This document shows, piece after piece, positions 1 to 5,013 of a DNA stretch of 5,013 nucleotides. Below the pieces are notes generated by a model. That model was not told the origin of the DNA and searched no databases. It saw only the letters and a program-made list of their open reading frames with translations. Numbering within the stretch: the stretch's first letter is position 1; each line of letters begins with the position of its first letter. The stretch comes from DASXTS01 sp036402215. Lineage in GTDB: Bacteria > Actinomycetota > Actinomycetes > Mycobacteriales > Pseudonocardiaceae. The stretch covers positions 1 through 5,013 of the forward strand of contig DASWTI010000083.1 in the NCBI GenBank assembly GCA_036402215.1, given 5' to 3'. The translations under genes were made by a program, and so were the position numbers.

Positions 1-336
1 CAGCGCGTCCGCCGCGCAGGCCGCCAGCTCCACCCGGATCAGCCGCTCGGTGGTCTCCTCACCGGCCCGCTGCGCATCGTGCAGCGCCCGCAGCGCCCGG
101 CCACCGGCGGCCGCCCCGCGACCGAGCTGGTTGCAGGCGAACACCGCCAGCACCTCGGCGCGCAGCCGCACACCCTCGGCGCCGTGACGAGCCGCGGACA
201 GGGCGGCCTGGTCGGCGATCAGCAACGCGAGCTCGGGCGCGCGCCACCGCAGCCGGGCCGCCGAGGTGACCAGCGCACCCGCGTCCTGGCCGACCGCCGG
301 AGGGCGCGCGCGGATCTGGAAGTGCGTGATGGTCAC
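1..336 (-). CDS. Hypothetical alpha-helical (TPR-like) protein, N-terminal part, cut by the window edge
   Basis: I do not recognise this protein. The frame is open from 408 to the left edge, with strongly G/C-ending codons, so it is probably coding. From the GTG at 336 it begins MTITHFQIRARPPAVG and then becomes Ala/Leu/Arg-rich and helical. Segments such as LLIADQAALSAARHG, VLAVFACNQLGR and GRALRALHDAQRAG follow each other with the spacing of tetratricopeptide-like helix pairs. About 112 residues are visible; there is no signal peptide, membrane segment or catalytic motif. It lies 41-68 nt downstream of the ettA stop on the same strand, so it may be cotranscribed with ettA. The start is uncertain. 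An in-frame ATG at 363 would add MLPTGTSRE. A strong Shine-Dalgarno sequence at 333-340 overlaps the GTG and is better spaced for the ATC at 330. The complete protein could carry a downstream output domain outside this window. Confidence 0.65.
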   Translation of the reverse strand, partial: MTITHFQIRARPPAVGQDAGALVTSAARLRWRAPELALLIADQAALSAARHGAEGVRLRAEVLAVFACNQLGRGAAAGGRALRALHDAQRAGEETTERLIRVELAACAADAL

Positions 337-340
337 CTCC
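333..340 (-). promoter_or_regulatory. Perfect Shine-Dalgarno sequence at the start of the downstream hypothetical gene
   Basis: The minus strand reads GGAGGTGA, an uninterrupted complement to the 3' end of 16S rRNA. Its GTG is the candidate start codon at 336-334, which leaves no normal spacing. Five nucleotides separate GGAGG from an in-frame ATC (330-328) and eight separate it from an ACG (327-325). The site supports translation starting near here and argues against the ATG at 363, but the exact start codon stays open. Confidence 0.55.
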
Positions 341-404
341 CTCGACGTCCCGGTGGGCAGCATCGGCCGGACCCCGTGTTGCCTGCGTCGCACCCGGGCT
401 GCCG

Positions 405-2081
<1,677 letters not shown>

Positions 2082-2092
2082 AGCGGGGCCTG

Positions 2093-2097
2093 CCTCC
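2093..2097 (-). promoter_or_regulatory. Ribosome binding site of ettA
   Basis: The minus strand reads GGAGG, 11 nt before the GTG at 2081. No other purine-rich candidate is nearer. It supports the GTG over the internal ATG at codon 8, as does the conserved MAEFIYTM N-terminus. Confidence 0.6.
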
Positions 2098-2167
2098 GAC
2101 TTCGTACGAGCATCGTGCGGTCACCGCGTACCGACCTCAGGGCACACGTCGGCCACGTCCGCGGAAC

Positions 2168-2173
2168 ACGATA
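2168..2173 (-). promoter_or_regulatory. Possible -10 element of the ettA promoter
   Basis: The minus strand reads TATCGT, the only TANNNT match in the 168-nt gap before ettA. It lies just downstream of the hairpin that follows ssb, which is where a separate ettA promoter would be expected, and would give a leader of about 80 nt. No good -35 element is visible about 17 nt upstream, so this is a weak call. Confidence 0.25.
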
Positions 2174-2200
2174 AGGGGTTGTCCCGCCGCCCCGTCCGGC

Positions 2201-2242
2201 GCGTGGGTGACCGGCCACCGGGATGCCACCGGCCACCCACGC
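2201..2242 (-). terminator. Hairpin after ssb, probable factor-independent terminator without a U tract
   Basis: The 9-bp arm 2201-2209 (GCGTGGGTG on the plus strand) pairs perfectly with 2234-2242. After one mismatch, 2211-2214 pair with 2229-2232, leaving a 14-nt loop. It begins 8 nt beyond the ssb stop codon on the minus strand. No T run follows, which is common for actinobacterial terminators. The same stretch contains a 10-bp direct repeat, ACCGGCCACC, at 2210-2219 and 2228-2237, so part of the symmetry could have another origin. Confidence 0.5.
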
Positions 2243-2249
2243 GGACCCG

Positions 2250-2735
2250 TCAGGCCGCGGCGCCCGCCAGCACCCGGCCGGGCTCGGCCGCGGGCTCGGT
2301 GACCGGCCCGGCGGCCAGCTCCGTGCCCGGCTCGACGGTGCTCTCCCCCGCCGCCTCGGCCCGGCTGCCGGCTGCCTCGCGGCGGCGGTGCACGGTCGCC
2401 GTGCAGCGGCTGAGGTCGGGGCCGATGTGGTGGGCCTCCAGCTCGACCGCCGAGCGGCGCTGGCCCTCGACCTCGTACTCCCTGGTGTAGAGGCGGCCGG
2501 TGATGACCACGGGGTCACCCTTGTCCAGGCAGGCGTGCACGGCGAACGCGAGCCGCCGCCAGCAGACGATGCCGAGGTAGAGCCGGTCGCCGTCCACCCA
2601 GGTCTCGGTCCGGCGGTCGAAGCGGCGCTCGTTGCCGGCCACCCGGAAGCGGGTCACCTCGGTGTCGTTCGGGGTCTGGCGGTAGGCCGGCGGGGTGATC
2701 ACGCGGCCGGCGATGGTCACGATCGTCTCGTTCAC
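2250..2735 (-). CDS. ssb: Single-stranded DNA-binding protein, SsbB-type paralogue without acidic tail
   Basis: The protein has 161 aa from a GTG start. Residues 2-108 form a bacterial SSB OB-fold: NETIVTIAGRV opens the fold, RFRVAGNER and RFDRRTETWVDGD follow, then VCWRRLA (57-63), the DKGDPVVITGRLYTREYE block (71-88) and the strand RRSAVELEAHHIGPDL. Candidate base-stacking aromatics include W46, Y53, W59 and F64. Beyond 110 the tail is short, Ala/Glu/Pro-rich and low in complexity, and ends VLAGAAA. It lacks the DDDIPF-like tip by which the main SSB recruits replication and repair proteins. Actinobacteria usually keep a canonical SSB elsewhere, near rpsF and rpsR, plus such a paralogue: SsbB of Streptomyces, linked to chromosome segregation in sporulation, and Rv2478c of M. 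tuberculosis, which also neighbours ettA. The start is supported by GAAGGGA 8 nt upstream; the upstream ATG at 2828 only adds a non-homologous leader. Its promoter region holds DnaA-box-like sites. Confidence 0.93.
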   Translation of the reverse strand: MNETIVTIAGRVITPPAYRQTPNDTEVTRFRVAGNERRFDRRTETWVDGDRLYLGIVCWRRLAFAVHACLDKGDPVVITGRLYTREYEVEGQRRSAVELEAHHIGPDLSRCTATVHRRREAAGSRAEAAGESTVEPGTELAAGPVTEPAAEPGRVLAGAAA

Positions 2736-2743
2736 GGTTGCTG

Positions 2744-2750
2744 TCCCTTC
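2744..2750 (-). promoter_or_regulatory. Ribosome binding site that fixes the ssb start
   Basis: The minus strand reads GAAGGGA, 8 nt before the GTG at 2735. With the conserved NETIVTIAG N-terminus it supports this start over the in-frame ATG at 2828, which would add 31 Pro/Arg-rich residues unlike any SSB. Confidence 0.7.
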
Positions 2751-2820
2751 GGGTCGTTCCGGCTCGTGGGCCGGGCGACTCCGAGACTGCCGTGGGGCGG
2801 GGCCGGCGACGGGCCGTCCA

Positions 2821-2857
2821 AGATCCACATGTGGACCGCGGTGGTCGCTGTGGACAA
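2821..2857 (-). promoter_or_regulatory. DnaA-box-like cluster in the ssb upstream region
   Basis: On the minus strand 2857-2849 reads TTGTCCACA, a perfect match to the DnaA box preferred in GC-rich actinobacteria. About 11 nt further on lies TCCACATGTGGA (2824-2835), a perfect 12-bp palindrome. Each half carries the TCCACA core: CGGTCCACA on the minus strand (2838-2830) and AGATCCACA on the plus strand (2821-2829). The cluster lies 86-122 nt upstream of the ssb GTG. Binding by DnaA, by another dimeric regulator at the palindrome, or chance are all possible; the sequence matches are direct observations, the function is inferred. Confidence 0.45.
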
Positions 2858-2904
2858 CCGGCCGGGACGGAGGGCGGGACGGCCGGAACTGTCGGTGGGC
2901 GCCG

Positions 2905-4911
2905 CTATTCGGGAGGGTTGCGCTCCTTGCCGGTGGCGAGCCGGCGCAGCATCTCGTTGTAGGCGGTCAGGTCCGCGTCGCCGTCCGCCGCGGCCCGGCG
3001 GTCGGAGCGCCGGGCGGCCCGCTCGTCGGCCCGGGCCCACTGGGCGAGCAGCGCGACCAGCACCACGAGCAACGGCACCTCGCCGGACGCCCAGGCGAGT
3101 CCGCCGCCGAGCCGCTGGTCGGCCAGCAGGTCGGTCACCCAGGGCAGGCCGAGCGCGGAGTAGAAGGAGGACCCGATGGCCGTCGTGGAGCCCATCAGGA
3201 TGACACCGAAGAAGGCGTGGAACGGCAGCGAGGCGAACACCAGCCCGAGCCGGCCGAGCGGCGGCAACCGGCGCGGCGCCGGGTCCACCCCGATCACCGG
3301 CCAGTAGAACAGCAGCCCCACCAGCAGGAAGTGCGCGTTCATCGCCAGGTGCGCCCAGTGCCGGCTGAGCGCGGCGTCGAACAGCCCCGAGAAGTACAGC
3401 GCGAAGAAGCTGCCGACGAACAGCGCGAGCGCCACCAGCGGGTGCGTGAGCACGCGGGCGACCCGCGAGTGCACCGCGGCGAGCAGCCACTCCCGCGGCC
3501 CCGGCGGGGCGCCCGCGCCGGCCGCGGGCAGCGCGCGCAGCGCCAGCGTGACGGCACCGCCGAGCACGAGCAGCGCCGGGGCCAGCATGGACAGCAGCAT
3601 GTGGCTGCCCATGTGCACGCTGAACATGGCGGGCGCGTAGCGGCCCACACCCGAGGAGGTGGCGAGCAGCACCACGGCGCAGCCGGCCAGCCAGGCGACC
3701 GTGCGGCCCACCGGCCAGGCGTCACCGCGCCGCCGCAGCCGCCGCACGCCGAGCAGGTACAGCACCGCCGCCGCGATCGCCGCCGTGCCGTAGATCAGGT
3801 CGAACCGCCAGTCCAGCAGCAGCCGCACGAGTGTCGGCGGGCCGTCGAGGTCGTAGCCGAGCAGCAGCTCCGCGCTGGTGAGCTGCCGGCGGCCCTCCTC
3901 CTGCGGCGGCGTGCGCCCGAGCGCCACGGCGAGGCCGACCGTGCCCAGCATGAGCAGGACCTCCACGGCGCCGAGGCGGGCCAGCCCACCGCCGTCGCCG
4001 CGCTCGACCACCGCGCGCACGGACTTCTGCCGCTGCTCGTAGCCCATCGCGCCGAGGATCAGCAGCGCGCCGGTCTTGGCCAGCACCAGCAGCCCGTAGG
4101 TGCTGGTCAGGAGCTGGTCGAGTGGCAGCCGCACCCAGGCGTTGACCACCCCGGACCCGGCCATCACCACCCAGCAGCCGAGCGCCAGCCGGGAGAACCG
4201 CGCGGCGGCCGTGCCGAGGTCCGCGGCGGTGGCGCGGCGGCCGTGCACGAGCAGCGCGGCGAGGCCGCCCACCCAGAACGCCGCGGCCAGCACGTGCAGC
4301 AGCAGCGAGTTCGTCGCCACGTCGTGCGAGCCGCCGGAGGACGAGTGCCCGGTGAGCGCCACCGGCAGCATCCCGGCGACGGCGGCCAGCAGCAGCACCG
4401 GGGTGCCGCCCCAGCGCAGCACCGCGCGGCCGCCGATCGTCACCAGGGCCGCGATGCCGGCGGTGAGCAGCCAGGCCTCGGCCGTGCCGAGCACCGGGAC
4501 GGCCGAGGACAGCACCGCCCCGTCGAGCACCTCGGCGAGCGGGCGGCCGACGGAGTCCGCCACCGTGAGCGGCACCATGAGCACCGCGGCGACACACCAC
4601 AGGGCGCCGCCGAGGGTCACCGTGCGCAGCGCCGAGTAGGCCGCCGGTCGCAGCCGGCCGTCCCGCTCCGGCGGCGTCAGGAAGGCCGCGAACAGCGCCG
4701 CCCCCACGGTCAGCACCGCCGCGGCGTCGGCGAGCGCCCGCACGGCCGGCAGGCCGAGGTTGGTCACCGGGCCCGGGTCCGGCAGCCCCGCGATCGCCGG
4801 CGCCCGGGTCAGCGCGACGAGACTCGCGGCCACCACGCCGGCCAGCACCAGGCCGAGGGCCACCAGCGGGCCCGCGCCGCGCCGGGTCCGCTGCGGGGCT
4901 TCGACGGTCAC
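2905..4911 (-). CDS. CopD-CtaG fusion: copper transport / cytochrome c oxidase assembly membrane protein
   Basis: This 668-aa polytopic membrane protein has about 16 hydrophobic segments and two family modules. Residues 1 to about 335 form a CopD-like copper-transport half; its hallmark is TGHSSSGGSH (187-196) followed by LLLHVLAAAFWVGGLAAL (203-220), with H189, H196 and H206 as likely metal ligands. Residues about 365-625 are a caa3_CtaG domain: HMGSHMLLSMLAPALLVLGG (433-452), HPLVALALFVGSFFALYFSG (490-509), HWAHLAMNAHFLLVGLLFYW (518-537) and SLPFHAFFGVILMGST (561-576), with membrane His residues 433, 437, 490, 518, 521, 527 and 565. The tail 626-668 is charged and cytoplasmic. CtaG is needed for assembly of caa3 oxidase in Bacillus, so this fusion probably delivers copper to the aa3-type terminal oxidase. 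The same architecture occurs in actinobacteria, e.g. Rv0102. The GTG start has no Shine-Dalgarno sequence, but a -10-like hexamer lies 6 nt upstream. The stop is TAG. The split of roles between halves is inferred. Confidence 0.93.
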   Translation of the reverse strand: MTVEAPQRTRRGAGPLVALGLVLAGVVAASLVALTRAPAIAGLPDPGPVTNLGLPAVRALADAAAVLTVGAALFAAFLTPPERDGRLRPAAYSALRTVTLGGALWCVAAVLMVPLTVADSVGRPLAEVLDGAVLSSAVPVLGTAEAWLLTAGIAALVTIGGRAVLRWGGTPVLLLAAVAGMLPVALTGHSSSGGSHDVATNSLLLHVLAAAFWVGGLAALLVHGRRATAADLGTAAARFSRLALGCWVVMAGSGVVNAWVRLPLDQLLTSTYGLLVLAKTGALLILGAMGYEQRQKSVRAVVERGDGGGLARLGAVEVLLMLGTVGLAVALGRTPPQEEGRRQLTSAELLLGYDLDGPPTLVRLLLDWRFDLIYGTAAIAAAVLYLLGVRRLRRRGDAWPVGRTVAWLAGCAVVLLATSSGVGRYAPAMFSVHMGSHMLLSMLAPALLVLGGAVTLALRALPAAGAGAPPGPREWLLAAVHSRVARVLTHPLVALALFVGSFFALYFSGLFDAALSRHWAHLAMNAHFLLVGLLFYWPVIGVDPAPRRLPPLGRLGLVFASLPFHAFFGVILMGSTTAIGSSFYSALGLPWVTDLLADQRLGGGLAWASGEVPLLVVLVALLAQWARADERAARRSDRRAAADGDADLTAYNEMLRRLATGKERNPPE

Positions 4912-4917
4912 CGAGCC

Positions 4918-4923
4918 AGCCTA
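4918..4923 (-). promoter_or_regulatory. Probable -10 element giving a leaderless copD-ctaG mRNA
   Basis: The minus strand reads TAGGCT, a good fit to the actinobacterial TANNNT -10 motif. It ends 6 nt before the GTG at 4911, so transcription would start at or next to the start codon. No Shine-Dalgarno sequence is visible between, which agrees with leaderless translation, frequent in actinobacteria. TTCTCG at 4942-4947, 18 nt upstream, is a weak -35 candidate (three of six matches to TTGACA). Confidence 0.4.
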
Positions 4924-4946
4924 GGTGCCGCCGCAGGACGACGAGA

Positions 4947-4977
4947 ACGCCGGGGACGGTGCTCCCGTCCCCGGCGT
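4947..4977. terminator. Perfect 13-bp GC-rich hairpin, probable terminator of the gene to the right
   Basis: The arms ACGCCGGGGACGG (4947-4959) and CCGTCCCCGGCGT (4965-4977) are exact reverse complements around the 5-nt loop TGCTC. There is no T tract on either side. It lies 36 nt upstream of the copD-ctaG start and 10 nt downstream of a possible minus-strand stop codon (TGA, 4990-4988). It would therefore suit a terminator for a leftward gene beyond the right edge and would insulate the ctaG promoter. A role as an operator is less likely but not excluded. Confidence 0.6.
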
Positions 4978-5001
4978 CCGCGGCCGTTCACCGCCGACCG
5001 T

Positions 5002-5013
5002 GGGGGGGGGGGG
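5002..5013. repeat. Run of 12 G at the right edge
   Basis: Twelve consecutive G end the window after a T at 5001. Such a run is unusual even in GC-rich DNA. At a sequence end it may be a sequencing or assembly artefact, since two-colour chemistry reads missing signal as G, rather than true genomic sequence. If it is not real, any reading of the upstream gene's C-terminus here is unreliable. Confidence 0.7.

Noticed and set aside
2102..2109. Palindrome TCGTACGA upstream of ettA as an operator
   Set aside because: Eight base pairs with no longer symmetry is too short to support by itself.
2736..2828. N-terminal extension of ssb from the ATG at 2828
   Set aside because: The added 31 residues are Pro/Arg-rich and unlike SSB N-termini, while the GTG at 2735 has a well-spaced ribosome binding site. 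The ATG also falls inside the palindrome region.
2858..2886. Hairpin as a terminator after copD-ctaG
   Set aside because: The arms at 2858-2864 and 2880-2886 pair for 7 bp around a 15-nt loop, with no T tract. This is not much beyond what very GC-rich DNA gives by chance, and the direct repeat GGGACGG (2864-2870, 2876-2882) accounts for part of it.
2223..3203. 326-aa plus-strand open frame over ssb and the ctaG 3' end
   Set aside because: It overlaps two well-supported minus-strand genes, and its C-terminal half is Arg/Pro/Gly repeats typical of shadow frames.
4988..5013. C-terminal end of a minus-strand gene with TGA at 4990-4988
   Set aside because: Only about eight codons are visible, most within the suspicious G run, and another frame stays open to a TAG at 4923-4921. 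The reading frame cannot be chosen, so no CDS is called.

Overview
The window is very GC-rich, its coding frames have almost exclusively G or C at third codon positions, and GTG is the preferred start codon. Together with the protein sequences, this points to an actinomycete. EttA has the same length as the mycobacterial protein (558 aa) and, from memory, is very similar to it. A Pseudonocardiales-type genome (Amycolatopsis, Pseudonocardia or relatives) is my best guess, but the family assignment is inference.

All four genes lie on the minus strand, so transcription runs from right to left. From upstream to downstream they are: (1) a 668-aa membrane protein fusing a CopD-like copper-transport half to a CtaG-type cytochrome c oxidase assembly half (4911-2905); (2) a short second single-stranded DNA-binding protein of the SsbB type that lacks the acidic C-terminal tip (2735-2250); (3) the ABC-F translation factor EttA (2081-405); (4) the N-terminal part of an unrecognised alpha-helical, possibly TPR-like protein that runs off the left edge (336-1, with an alternative start at 363).

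The intergenic regions carry some signal. A perfect 13-bp hairpin (4947-4977) precedes the CopD-CtaG gene, followed by a -10-like hexamer placed so that the mRNA would be leaderless. The ctaG-ssb gap (2736-2904) holds a perfect actinobacterial DnaA box (2849-2857) and a 12-bp palindrome (2824-2835) whose halves resemble degenerate DnaA boxes. The ssb-ettA gap holds a hairpin just after ssb (2201-2242), then a weak -10 candidate for ettA. The fourth gene has a textbook Shine-Dalgarno sequence that sits too close to its GTG and is better placed for an ATC codon.

The genes are conserved housekeeping functions: copper supply and terminal oxidase assembly, ssDNA protection, and energy-dependent gating of translation. 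The ssb-ettA adjacency matches the pair Rv2478c-Rv2477c of Mycobacterium tuberculosis. I see no mobile element, CRISPR array, RNA gene or phage gene, and no convincing undescribed multi-gene system. The window ends in a run of 12 G, which may be a contig-end artefact.
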